From contig DLHF01000017.1 of assembly GCA_002483085.1 (NCBI GenBank), positions 1-64,000 of the forward strand: a stretch of DNA of 64,000 nt, written 5' to 3'. Origin of the DNA: Ignavibacteria bacterium UBA7675 (GTDB lineage Bacteria > Bacteroidota > Ignavibacteria > Kapaibacteriales > UB7675). A program made the translations under genes and the position numbers. Positions 8,123-16,371 of the stretch are shown here, piece after piece. The notes under the pieces are model-generated. The model worked only from the letters and a program-made list of their open reading frames with translations. It ran no database searches and had not been told where the DNA came from. The stretch's first letter is position 1. Every line of letters begins with the position of its first letter.

Positions 8123-8931
8123 TAGTCCTCCCACACTTTCCAAAATGCATTATTGTTCTGCCAGAGTTTGTTCAGGTGGTTTACATCGCGCACATTGTCC
8201 ATGCACTCCCACTGCCCCGAATGCTCGTGCACCATCAGTTCGCCATTGTGCACAACATCTTCGAGCGGACCAAACTCAAAGTCGCAGTCTTCACCGGCGT
8301 TGAGATACTCCATAATATTGCGCTCAAGCACAAAGAACCCACCATTGATAATACTACTGCCAGTAGAGGTCTGAGATTTCTCGGAAAACTCTGTCACCCG
8401 CCCGTTATCTACCAGAATATCGCCAAAGCGCGATGGAGGTCGAACGCCAGTAAGCGTTGCAGTTTTACCGTGGCCAAGGTGGTAGGCCAGCAGCGCGTCG
8501 ATATTCACATTGGAAACGCCATCGCCATACGTCATAAAAAATCGTTCGCGGTTGCCAATGTAGGGTTCCAGCCGCTTGATACGACCGCCTTTCAGCGTTT
8601 TCGGTCCGGTATCTACAAGCGTTACACGCCAGTCAATTTTGTTGTCACCGTGGCGCGTCAGGGCGTTCTCCTTGCCAAAATCAATAGTAAAGTCGTTGTT
8701 CATCACGTGGTAGTCGTAGAAGAACTGCTTGATCATGTGCCCTTTATAGCCAAGAGCGAGGATAAAATCTTTGTATCCATAGCTCGCATAAATCTTCATA
8801 ATATGCCACAGCACCGGCATGCCGCCAATCTCTACCAGCGGCTTTGGCTTGAACTCTGTCTCTTCTCGCATGCGTGTTCCTTCACCGCCACAGAGAATCA
8901 CTACGGGAATATCGTGTTGTCCGGCAATCAT
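8122..8931 (-). CDS. rfbF: Glucose-1-phosphate cytidylyltransferase
   Basis: A 269-residue nucleotidyltransferase that makes CDP-glucose from CTP and glucose-1-phosphate. The N-terminal signature VVILCGGEGTRMREET and EFKPKPLVEIGGMPVLWHIM are characteristic of RfbF, as is GDGVSNVNIDALLAYH. The start at 8931 (MIAGQHDIP) has a good GGAGG ribosome site six bases upstream, so the longer frame to 8964 is not needed. It is the first gene of a four-gene CDP-6-deoxyhexose unit; repeat R2 lies immediately upstream. Confidence 0.96.
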   Translation of the reverse strand: MIAGQHDIPVVILCGGEGTRMREETEFKPKPLVEIGGMPVLWHIMKIYASYGYKDFILALGYKGHMIKQFFYDYHVMNNDFTIDFGKENALTRHGDNKIDWRVTLVDTGPKTLKGGRIKRLEPYIGNRERFFMTYGDGVSNVNIDALLAYHLGHGKTATLTGVRPPSRFGDILVDNGRVTEFSEKSQTSTGSSIINGGFFVLERNIMEYLNAGEDCDFEFGPLEDVVHNGELMVHEHSGQWECMDNVRDVNHLNKLWQNNNAFWKVWED

Positions 8932-8971
8932 CAGGAACCTCCAGATATTGAGGGATTGTACCACTGTGATG

Positions 8972-9102
8972 TTCGTCTTCGGCCTTCGCTCATGCGCTTT
9001 GTCTTTGCACCGCGCAGCAATTATCGCAAGAACGATGCGAGGACGTCCGCTGCATGGCTGTTCGACCGATATCGCCTGTGGGCCGGTCTTCAGCCACGTG
9101 CT
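8972..9102 (-). repeat. Dispersed intergenic repeat, copy R2
   Basis: Reverse-oriented copy. The 3' half is well kept when read on the minus strand (GCTGCGCGGTGCAAAGAC, then GAGCGAAGGCCGAAG). The 5' half is diverged, with no clear CACGGGCGTC box. It contains the small hairpin insert ATCGTTCTTGCGAT also seen in R7. It occupies the gap between the large GT-B-like gene and rfbF, at a module boundary. Confidence 0.7.
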
Positions 9103-9191
9103 TTTGAGCTTTGCACATCACAGCGATACATCAGATTGATAGAAGAACAAGTCTCAAATATACGAACTATTCCGGCAGCACCGGCAATACT

Positions 9192-10925
9192 TCACCGTAA
9201 TCCCGGCGGGTTCAGCGCGGGCGGCAGCTTCAGAAACCGGCGCGAGCCTTCGGCAGTAACCGGCTCGAAATAGTCGGCGCGAATCCTTTTGCCGATGTCT
9301 TCGTGCCGCTGCATAGTCTGCTCATCGCGGTGGAGATAGCGCTCTAATGCGGCAGCCACTTCGCCGGGCGTATAGCACAGCGACCAAATATCCTCGCGAA
9401 TTGTGTCCGGCACGGGATTTTGCGTAATTCCGCTCAGGCTTCCGATAATCACCACAGGCACGCCTTTAGCCAGCGCTTCCACACATGTACTGGAGCTGTT
9501 GCCAATCAGCACATGCGAGCGCTCTACCCAGTTGTTAAAATCACCGTCCACAAACTCCATTCCCGGCGGCAGCGGAACACCGAGGCTTTGCAGTATTGCG
9601 TCGGTCGAAATAGAAGGATGAGCCTTAATGCGAAATCGCAGATGCGAGCTCGCAGCCGATGCACAAAACGGCAGAACAACTCGCAAAATTTCCACGCTGT
9701 CTCGAAGCGTAATTGGCAAGGCAATCAGAACACTGCTGGTGCCTGCATCGGGCCAGGCACTGCGCTCGCGCCACACGCCGCCAAAGCGAAAAGCCGGAGC
9801 GACTGTTACGGGCAATAAAGGATAGAACTCTTTCATCAGCGCGATGTGCCCCGCTCCTATGACACCGCACTCCTTCGGCACTATACCCGACGCATGCTCG
9901 AACGCAGTGGGGTGCATGTAGAAATTGTACACCGACGACACCATGTAGCCGGAATAGCCAACGGTGGGCACATCGGGATAGTGCTCTTGCAATCCCGCGT
10001 GAAAAGCTCTGTCGATAACTTGATTCTCGAACCAATCCACGACAAGGCGCAGGCGCACGCCGCGTTCGCGAAGGCGGGCTGTAAATCTATAGATAAGCAG
10101 CGAGAGAATTGACGAAGGATCCCACGCGGTCGACACAGTTTCCCGGTTGACAAGCGGCGTAATATCAAAACCGAGAAAATCGACATTGCTGAACTGGCGA
10201 AATTTTTTTCTGCGAAGGAAGTGTGCAAAGGCAAAGCGGTAATCGGAAAGCTGCAATACATCCTCTTTCAGCAAAAAACGGTAGGAAGAGCTGCGTATGC
10301 GCCGGATCATGTCGCCAAAACGCCCGCTCATACCAATGAATGTAGGCGCGTAGTACAGGTGTTCTATCTCGCTGCTGTTGAGCGCTTCGCGCATTCCCGG
10401 ATAGTATCGGTCGCTGTAGTCGCCTTTGGCAAAACTGTTGTCGAGTACAAAAGTATCAACAAGGGTAATAGGATGGTCGGGCAGCGGGCTGGTAGCAGGA
10501 TAACGCCGAGCGGCAGCATACAAACCAAGCAAGCGAGCAGCAAGACCGAACTGGTACAATGGCTTCAGAGCAGTCTTCGCTCGTTGCTTTACCGACTCCA
10601 CGCAGCGCACATGTACACCGGGATAATATTTTTTTGTGAATCCTTCCACCACCTTTGCCAGCATGCGGTCGTGGACGATGATCTCGTCTGGCACGTCGCC
10701 TTGCTCCAACTTTTTCCGAAGAAAGCCCAAGTGGTAGCAGTGCCATACAAGCGGGCTGAGGAAAATACTCCGGCTTGCTATGCTGCTTACAATCCAGTCG
10801 ATATTATGCCCATGTCCTTCCGACAGCCGTGTAATCAGCTCATTGTACTGCTCTCTGATTTCTTCGGCTACACGGTTCAGCAGAATAGTATCTTCTTCGG
10901 GCAAATGCGCGAGGTCGAGCTTCAT
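9192..10925 (-). CDS. Large putative surface-glycan glycosyltransferase (GT-B-like), unassigned
   Basis: A 577-residue protein that I cannot place in a named family. The last third has a pattern seen in capsule and surface-glycan synthesis proteins with a GT-B fold: FRIKAHPSIST at about residue 430, then VLIGNSSSTCVEALAKGVPV near residue 490, then ITQNPVPDTIREDIW. The N-terminal 250 residues are novel to me and begin with a helical region (LNRVAEEIREQYNELITRL). The ATG overlaps the stop of the HAD gene (ATGA). It closes the 9.2-16.1 kb cassette, so it could transfer the unusual sugar made there. Function is uncertain. Confidence 0.75.
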   Translation of the reverse strand: MKLDLAHLPEEDTILLNRVAEEIREQYNELITRLSEGHGHNIDWIVSSIASRSIFLSPLVWHCYHLGFLRKKLEQGDVPDEIIVHDRMLAKVVEGFTKKYYPGVHVRCVESVKQRAKTALKPLYQFGLAARLLGLYAAARRYPATSPLPDHPITLVDTFVLDNSFAKGDYSDRYYPGMREALNSSEIEHLYYAPTFIGMSGRFGDMIRRIRSSSYRFLLKEDVLQLSDYRFAFAHFLRRKKFRQFSNVDFLGFDITPLVNRETVSTAWDPSSILSLLIYRFTARLRERGVRLRLVVDWFENQVIDRAFHAGLQEHYPDVPTVGYSGYMVSSVYNFYMHPTAFEHASGIVPKECGVIGAGHIALMKEFYPLLPVTVAPAFRFGGVWRERSAWPDAGTSSVLIALPITLRDSVEILRVVLPFCASAASSHLRFRIKAHPSISTDAILQSLGVPLPPGMEFVDGDFNNWVERSHVLIGNSSSTCVEALAKGVPVVIIGSLSGITQNPVPDTIREDIWSLCYTPGEVAAALERYLHRDEQTMQRHEDIGKRIRADYFEPVTAEGSRRFLKLPPALNPPGLR

Positions 10926-11587
10926 GCTGGCGCTCCATTTCGCTGTAGCTTTGCAATAGCATCCCCAAGCGAGCGAAGATCGGGTATGACAACAGTGCCC
11001 GGCGGAAACACTGCCGGAAGTAAACTACCAACACCGATAAATGACAGACCAGTTGCTTTCGCAGCTCTATAGTCGGTCATGGCATCGCCCACAAACACGA
11101 CGTTGGTGGAATCAAGCTGATAGCGCGCAAGCACCGACTGTATAATACGTTCCTTCACCTCTGGCGAGCCATGTGTTTCCACAAAATACTGTTCAAGACC
11201 GCGCAAGCGCACAATCTCGTGCAGTTCGTCGCCGGGCGTGCCGGAAGCGACAAAGAATAAGTAGTGTTCATGCCATGTAGCGAGAAATTCCGGTGCACCG
11301 GGAATCCATTGCGCTGCTACAACTTCATCGAAAGCAAATGCCCGAAATGCTTCGGCCAGCCGAGCGAACTCCTCATCGGGCAGGGGCTGCTGAAGCACCT
11401 TCGCATAGAAGTAGCGAATTTTTTCAAACCGCGAAATACCACCATTGGCCAGATGATACTCTACCATATGCTGCACAGCCTCGGCTCCCCACGGCTCAAA
11501 CAGCCGGGCAAAGGCACGGGTTTTGCACTCCACAGAGTCGAGAATGACACCGTCGAAGTCGAAAATCACAGCGCGGATATTACTCAT
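10922..11587 (-). CDS. HAD-superfamily phosphatase
   Basis: A 221-residue haloacid-dehalogenase-type hydrolase, beta-phosphoglucomutase/phosphatase-like subfamily. Motif I is IFDFDGVILDS (residues 8-18, nucleophile Asp), motif II is FVASGT, and motif IV is VVFVGDAMTDYRAAK. The ATG at 11587 (MSNIRAVIFDFDG) overlaps the stop of the cyclase gene by eight bases. The frame opens 11 codons earlier, but that start is less likely. In this cassette it could dephosphorylate a sugar or glycerate intermediate, which is an inference from position only. Confidence 0.88.
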   Translation of the reverse strand: MSNIRAVIFDFDGVILDSVECKTRAFARLFEPWGAEAVQHMVEYHLANGGISRFEKIRYFYAKVLQQPLPDEEFARLAEAFRAFAFDEVVAAQWIPGAPEFLATWHEHYLFFVASGTPGDELHEIVRLRGLEQYFVETHGSPEVKERIIQSVLARYQLDSTNVVFVGDAMTDYRAAKATGLSFIGVGSLLPAVFPPGTVVIPDLRSLGDAIAKLQRNGAPA

Positions 11588-12233
11588 CAATTTCTGCGAG
11601 AATAGTAACAGGAGCTCCATCGGCCCCTTCGAGCTGCAGAGGCAGGCAGAGAAGTGTTTTTATAGAACTCGGTACTTCCCGAAGGTCCATATCTTCCACA
11701 AGCAAAATATCGTGCTCCAGCAAGAACGCGCGATGAGCCACTCGGCCGAGTTCGCGGTTCTGATAGCCCGACACCGAGATCAGATCCATGCCAACGGCAC
11801 GTAGCTTCGGACAGCGATGGCGGAGTTGCCCTGCGAATTCCGGGCTGAGGCCGGGGTTGTTTTTCCAGTACACTTCTTCTCCGCGACGGCGGTAAAAGCC
11901 TGTGCGAACAATAAGAAAGTCGGTATCTTCTGGCACTGCATCAAGAGATGCGGGAAGCACTGTATCGCCTTCGGCAGCCGGACAATCAAGCACAAAAGGG
12001 CGCCGAAACAGCCAGAACTCAGCAGGGTAATCGTTCAGCGTTTTGCCGGTTTCACCAAAGTGATAAGGGAAATCGACATGTGTTCCGCTGTGGTTTGGCA
12101 TCGACAGTTTCAGCGTGTTGGAACTATCCCCTTGTTGTATGGCTTTATCGCGCTCGATATGCAGCGCGGTAGCACCTCCGTACAGCGGCGTTGTTGCGCT
12201 AATTGGATAGGACACATAGATGTATCGGCTCAT
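11580..12233 (-). CDS. Cyclase family protein (kynurenine formamidase-like metal hydrolase)
   Basis: A 217-residue member of the cyclase/formamidase family, with the metal-binding signature HSGTHVDFPYHF at about residues 48-59 (pattern HxGTHxDxPxH). The family hydrolyses or cyclises amide and ester bonds; N-formylkynurenine is the classical substrate. No tryptophan-degradation genes are near. It is locked between an SDR gene (3-base gap) and the HAD gene (overlap), so it belongs to the same pathway. It may deformylate, deacylate or lactonise a sugar derivative, and I cannot say which. Confidence 0.82.
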   Translation of the reverse strand: MSRYIYVSYPISATTPLYGGATALHIERDKAIQQGDSSNTLKLSMPNHSGTHVDFPYHFGETGKTLNDYPAEFWLFRRPFVLDCPAAEGDTVLPASLDAVPEDTDFLIVRTGFYRRRGEEVYWKNNPGLSPEFAGQLRHRCPKLRAVGMDLISVSGYQNRELGRVAHRAFLLEHDILLVEDMDLREVPSSIKTLLCLPLQLEGADGAPVTILAEIDE

Positions 12234-12236
12234 CTG

Positions 12237-13175
12237 CTACTCTCCAATAGTACGGGGCATGGGCACAACTACCGAGGGGTCTTCCTTTACAAGCTGTTCA
12301 TACACTTCGTAGATACAGTCCAGCACGCCCTGTCCAAGATCGTGATAGTACCGCGACACATATTTTTTCGCCACACGCGGCTTAAAGGAAAACGGCGTAA
12401 TTTCGTAGTGCTCATCAAATGTTTCATTCAGGAAATTCAGCTCCACCTGGTTGTGCATCATCTCGCGGATCATCTCTAATATCTCGCGCACTTTTGTCGT
12501 CTGCGTGCCGGTCATCATCAGGTACGAGTTGCGAAACTCTTCGTCGTCGAGCACTTCTACGCTGGCGCGGGCAGCATCGAGCACATTAATATAATCGCGC
12601 ACTTCGTTGCCATCGCCTTTGCGCTCGATTTTCCCTTCGGTAAGCGCTTGGCGGATAGAATTATGAATAAAATTGAAATGATTGGCGCGCCTGCCGTACA
12701 ACGAGCCATAGCGCAGAATGGTAAACTCAAGCCCACAGGCTTTCTGGTAGTTTTCGATGAATAACTCGCACGCTTGTTTGCTGCTGCGATAGAACGACCC
12801 GAGCTCGCTGTACACATACACAGTGCTTGCGTACATAAAACGCTTTACACCAAATTCGCGGCAGGCATCCAAAATATACATTGTGCCCATCACATTGAAC
12901 TGCACAGTCTCTACCGGCTTATTTTTTGCTTCGGCGATGTCCGCAATACCAGCAAAGTGATACACGTACTCTGCATCGCGCACCACATCGCGCACACTGT
13001 CGCGGTCGAGAATATCACCTACAATCATTGTTTGTTCTGGCGTGAGATACGGCGAGGCAGCTCGGTCGAAAATCACAACATGATACCCTTTGGCTGTCAG
13101 CGCATCGGCAACATGGCTACCGAGAAATCCCGATCCTCCAAAGACAACGACTTTCTTATTTGTTTGTTCGCTCAT
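12237..13175 (-). CDS. NAD-dependent epimerase/dehydratase (extended SDR)
   Basis: A 312-residue extended SDR. The N terminus carries VVVFGGSGFLGSHVADAL (GxxGxxG) and the active site YASTVYVYSELGSFYRSSK, giving Ser and YxxxK. It resembles UDP-sugar 4-epimerases and dehydratases but is not assignable to one reaction. The C terminus is normal. It is transcribed after the 2-hydroxyacid dehydrogenase gene, with a 96-base gap that holds a degenerate GTAGAG palindrome, and just before the cyclase. Confidence 0.88.
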   Translation of the reverse strand: MSEQTNKKVVVFGGSGFLGSHVADALTAKGYHVVIFDRAASPYLTPEQTMIVGDILDRDSVRDVVRDAEYVYHFAGIADIAEAKNKPVETVQFNVMGTMYILDACREFGVKRFMYASTVYVYSELGSFYRSSKQACELFIENYQKACGLEFTILRYGSLYGRRANHFNFIHNSIRQALTEGKIERKGDGNEVRDYINVLDAARASVEVLDDEEFRNSYLMMTGTQTTKVREILEMIREMMHNQVELNFLNETFDEHYEITPFSFKPRVAKKYVSRYYHDLGQGVLDCIYEVYEQLVKEDPSVVVPMPRTIGE

Positions 13176-13238
13176 GGCATACCAATAAACAGCGCCGCAC
13201 GGGTGCGCGCAAATTCGTAAAACAACAATTTCACCGAC

Positions 13239-13267
13239 CGTAGAGGCACCTCGTGGGTAGCTCTACG
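13239..13267. repeat. Degenerate GTAGAG...CTCTAC hairpin
   Basis: CGTAGAG (13239-13245) pairs with CTCTACG (13261-13267); inside, ACC and GGT add three more pairs. The layout GTAGAGGCACCTC / GGGTAGCTCTACG resembles a decayed form of the perfect palindrome at 6519-6560. It also sits in a short gap between two co-directional genes. Confidence 0.5.
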
Positions 13268-13271
13268 AACA

Positions 13272-14261
13272 TCATCCCACCACTGGCGATTGATTAGCAT
13301 ACTCGTACTCCGGCACTACATTGGTCAGCTCTTCACCGCGAATAAACCGCAGAGCTTCTTCTGTGGCGCCAATCTCCATAGCCACCCGGCAATCTTTTGT
13401 CATGGATCCCATGTGCGAACTCAGCAAGCAGTTGTCGAGCTGCGAAAGTGTGCCGCTGTAGGGCTCCAGCTCAAATACATCCACTGCTGCACCGCCTACA
13501 TGCCCCGAAGCAAGCTGCGCGTACAAATCATCTTCGTGAATAATACCACCGCGTGCAGTATTAATAAGCAGCACTCCCGGCTTCATCGCCTCCATTTGCT
13601 CGCGCGCTATCATGTGCCGCGTAAGCGGAGTAAGCGGTATATGCACAGAAATAATATCTGCTGCTGCGTATATCGTCTGCTTGTCCACGAGTTCCGCGCC
13701 CATGCGCTCGTACATTTCGTGGTCGGGTTTGATATCGTTCACAAGTATTCTCGCGGGAGCAAAACCCTGTAAATGCCTGAGCACTCTGCCGCCAATTCGC
13801 CCTGTGCCAAGGATGCCCACGGTCTGAAGGGCGAGGCGCTCGCCTGTCATTCTCTTCCACGTACCAGAGTGCATTTTTCGGTCGATAATCGGAAGGTGCC
13901 GCAGTAGGTTCAGCATGTGAGCAAGTGTGAGCTCGGCCACAGCAGGCGCAGGCGCATCGGGCGTATAGCTCACAGCAATTCCGAGCTCGCGGGCTGCGTG
14001 CAGGTCTACGCTGTCAAGCCCAATACCCACACGTGATATCAGCTTCAGACGATTGCCCTTTTCCATTACACGACGAGTAATTGCCTCGGTTCCAGCTATC
14101 ACAATATCAACATCGGGAATCAGTCCGGCGAGTTCATCCTCTGTAAGTTTTTTGCCGAGCGGGTTAATGAGAAACTCCACATCCGGCCCAGCCGACAGAA
14201 GATCGATAGGTGTCCGGTCGAATTCACCGAACGGTACAGTTGTAATCAAAACACGCATCAT
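13272..14261 (-). CDS. D-2-hydroxyacid dehydrogenase (phosphoglycerate dehydrogenase-like)
   Basis: A 329-residue NAD-dependent D-isomer-specific 2-hydroxyacid dehydrogenase. The cofactor motif GILGTGRIGGRVLRHL lies near residue 150. Catalytic residues fit Arg in LISRVGIGLDSVD, Glu late in the domain and His in LLSSHMGS. No serine-synthesis genes or ACT domain are present, so a dedicated role in the local cassette is more likely than serine supply. It could make or use a 2-keto acid that decorates a sugar. There are two Met codons at the start and I keep the first. Confidence 0.88.
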   Translation of the reverse strand: MMRVLITTVPFGEFDRTPIDLLSAGPDVEFLINPLGKKLTEDELAGLIPDVDIVIAGTEAITRRVMEKGNRLKLISRVGIGLDSVDLHAARELGIAVSYTPDAPAPAVAELTLAHMLNLLRHLPIIDRKMHSGTWKRMTGERLALQTVGILGTGRIGGRVLRHLQGFAPARILVNDIKPDHEMYERMGAELVDKQTIYAAADIISVHIPLTPLTRHMIAREQMEAMKPGVLLINTARGGIIHEDDLYAQLASGHVGGAAVDVFELEPYSGTLSQLDNCLLSSHMGSMTKDCRVAMEIGATEEALRFIRGEELTNVVPEYEYANQSPVVG

Positions 14262-14267
14262 GTCGGG

Positions 14268-15194
14268 TTAGTCCTTGTACACTTCCAGAAATACCGTATC
14301 GCACTGCCAACGCTGTTTCATATCGCTTTTGTACTGCTCGACAAGCTGTTTGCTGAACACATTGTTGAAGCGCCCCTGGCCGCCGGGCTTGCCCTCGGTC
14401 ATCCACACGATGTGGTTGGAAAGGTCGTAGCGCTGTTCCGGAAGCAAGCGATACGAGTAGCCGAGTTCGTCCAGCACATGGGCCAGCGACTTCGGCGTAT
14501 AGTAGTAATGGTGCGCTATCGACCAGTAGAATTTCTCAAATGCCGGTATCGTGTACAGCGAAGTCAGTGGGTCGTTTGCACATGGGATTTCGGCAATCAG
14601 CCTGCCGCCGGGCTTTAGCAATGCTACTGTTTCGCGCAAAAAAGTGTACGGGTCGCGGATGTGCTCAAACACAAAAAAGTGCACAATCACATCGAATGCC
14701 CGCGCCTGCGCCGACGCCCTGAATTCGTCTAACGACGAGTACACTTCGTATTGTTTTTCCTTCAGATAGTCGATGAATACGCTAGAAGGCTCAATGCCCG
14801 TGCACTTCATTCCAAATTCGCGAAAAGCGTCCATCATAAAGCCAGAAGAGCAGCCAATCTCCAATAGTTCCATGCCCGGCTGCATGTGTGGCTCTAAAAA
14901 TTTCCAGCGGCGGCGCACCTGATCCTGGTTTGTCTGGATGTGGCGCTCGGCACCGCTCCAGTCGCGCTCGTCGCCACTGCGGCTGGCCATAAATTTCTCA
15001 AACTCCTTTTCGTAGAAATACTGTTCTTCTTCCACAGAAGGAATAGGAAATAAGTATATAGCATCGCATGTATCGCAATGCCAGAACTTGTGTTCCGGCC
15101 TGCCGCCAAATACATAATCGGCGCGAATGGTTTGCCCCTGCGAAGCACTGCACAACCTGCACTGCGGAGTAGAATGTTCCTGCGTATTATTCAT
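14268..15194 (-). CDS. SAM-dependent methyltransferase with N-terminal Cys motif
   Basis: A 308-residue class I methyltransferase. A putative zinc-binding region lies first (CRLCSAS, then CDTCDAIY). The SAM site is MELLEIGCSSGFMMDAF near residue 103, and DVIVHFFVFEHIRDPYTFL is typical of motif post-I. The architecture matches sugar C- or N-methyltransferases found in deoxysugar clusters. It overlaps the upstream SDR stop by eight bases, so sugar methylation in this cassette is likely. The acceptor is not known. Confidence 0.88.
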   Translation of the reverse strand: MNNTQEHSTPQCRLCSASQGQTIRADYVFGGRPEHKFWHCDTCDAIYLFPIPSVEEEQYFYEKEFEKFMASRSGDERDWSGAERHIQTNQDQVRRRWKFLEPHMQPGMELLEIGCSSGFMMDAFREFGMKCTGIEPSSVFIDYLKEKQYEVYSSLDEFRASAQARAFDVIVHFFVFEHIRDPYTFLRETVALLKPGGRLIAEIPCANDPLTSLYTIPAFEKFYWSIAHHYYYTPKSLAHVLDELGYSYRLLPEQRYDLSNHIVWMTEGKPGGQGRFNNVFSKQLVEQYKSDMKQRWQCDTVFLEVYKD

Positions 15195-16113
15195 GCTGTA
15201 AAGCCCATTGAATCATAGTGTGTAAACCCCGGTCGAGATGTGTTTTCGGCTGCCAGCCCGTAGCCAGCGCTATGGCCGAGATATCGCCCGTAATGCCAAA
15301 CTGATCGCCCGGTGTTCCCGATGCAAACTCCAGCGTTGTCTGGAATGGCACAGCCTTTCGGATTTCTTCGAGCAGCATACCAACCGTTGTTTTTACGCCG
15401 GTAGCCACATTGTAAAATTTGTATCCCGCTGACACAGGCAAAAACGACAAAAACGCATCCACGACATCGTCGATATACACAAAGTCGCGGAATCGGTCGG
15501 GGCTGCCTTTTACCAGGATATGCCGGTTGTTGATGGCCTGTGCCAGATAAATACTTACCATGCCCTGCCGTAAATTCTGCATGTTCTGCCCCGGCCCATA
15601 CACATTGAACAGGCGGAGCGCTGCACAGTCGATTCCATAGTGCTCGTGGTACATGCGCAGATAATGCTCGCTGGCAATTTTCCCTACGCCGTAAAACGAC
15701 TTAGGCAGCGCGACGGCGTCCTCGCCAACAGGCTTGTCGGGCTGGTCGCCGTACACCGACATCGTGCTTGCGTACAAAAATTTTCTGCACCCGGTAGCCA
15801 CAGCGTGCTTCAGCAACAGCAGCGTCGATTGTGTATTGGTTTGCAGATCGTACACCGGATTGTCGAAGCTGATTTCGCCCGAACTCTGCCCGGCAATATG
15901 AAACACAGCATCAAACGACCACTTATCGAGCTGGCGTATGCTATCAGCATCCTGGCATCCGCCTTCGATACAATGCACTCCCTCGGGAACTGCCTCGCGA
16001 AACCCCGTAGAAAAATTGTCGATTGTTACAACTTCGTGTCCCTGATGCACCAAGCGTTTCGCCACAGCTCCGCCGATAAATCCCGCTGCACCCGTTACAA
16101 GATAAGTAGCCAT
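15187..16113 (-). CDS. NAD-dependent nucleotide-sugar epimerase (GalE-like SDR)
   Basis: A 308-residue extended SDR close to UDP-hexose 4-epimerases: YLVTGAAGFIGGAVAKRL at the N terminus, YASTMSVYG with the catalytic Ser, and FYGVGKIASEHY giving YxxxK. RDFVYIDDVVDAF is the conserved late motif. It is the first gene of the 9.2-16.1 kb cassette; R3 separates it from the SBBP gene upstream. It probably sets the configuration of the nucleotide sugar used by the following methyltransferase and dehydrogenase. Confidence 0.9.
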   Translation of the reverse strand: MATYLVTGAAGFIGGAVAKRLVHQGHEVVTIDNFSTGFREAVPEGVHCIEGGCQDADSIRQLDKWSFDAVFHIAGQSSGEISFDNPVYDLQTNTQSTLLLLKHAVATGCRKFLYASTMSVYGDQPDKPVGEDAVALPKSFYGVGKIASEHYLRMYHEHYGIDCAALRLFNVYGPGQNMQNLRQGMVSIYLAQAINNRHILVKGSPDRFRDFVYIDDVVDAFLSFLPVSAGYKFYNVATGVKTTVGMLLEEIRKAVPFQTTLEFASGTPGDQFGITGDISAIALATGWQPKTHLDRGLHTMIQWALQHE

Positions 16114-16163
16114 ACACTGCGTTTTGTGAGAAAGACATTGCTAAAAATTTTTGGAGGCATATG

Positions 16164-16323
16164 TGCACGGGCGTCGCTGCACGTATGCTTCGTCGCTGTC
16201 GCCGGTCGCAACACCGCTGCGTGTTGACCCTTGCAGCACTCGCTGCGGTAGAGGCCGATCAACCACGCGACGGACCTGCTGCGCGGTGCGAAGACAGAAA
16301 GCCGGAGCAGAGACCGAAGCACA
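16164..16323 (+). repeat. Dispersed intergenic repeat, copy R3
   Basis: Full copy. CACGGGCGTC is at the 5' end, CGCTGTCGCCGGTCGCA in the middle, and TGCTGCGCGGTGCGAAGAC, then GAGCAGAGACCGAAGCACA, at the 3' end. It lies between the SBBP gene stop and the GalE-like start. Confidence 0.8.
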
Positions 16324-16371
16324 CAATATTACACGCCTATACTGCCGCACGCTATAGCCGGACAACAGACA

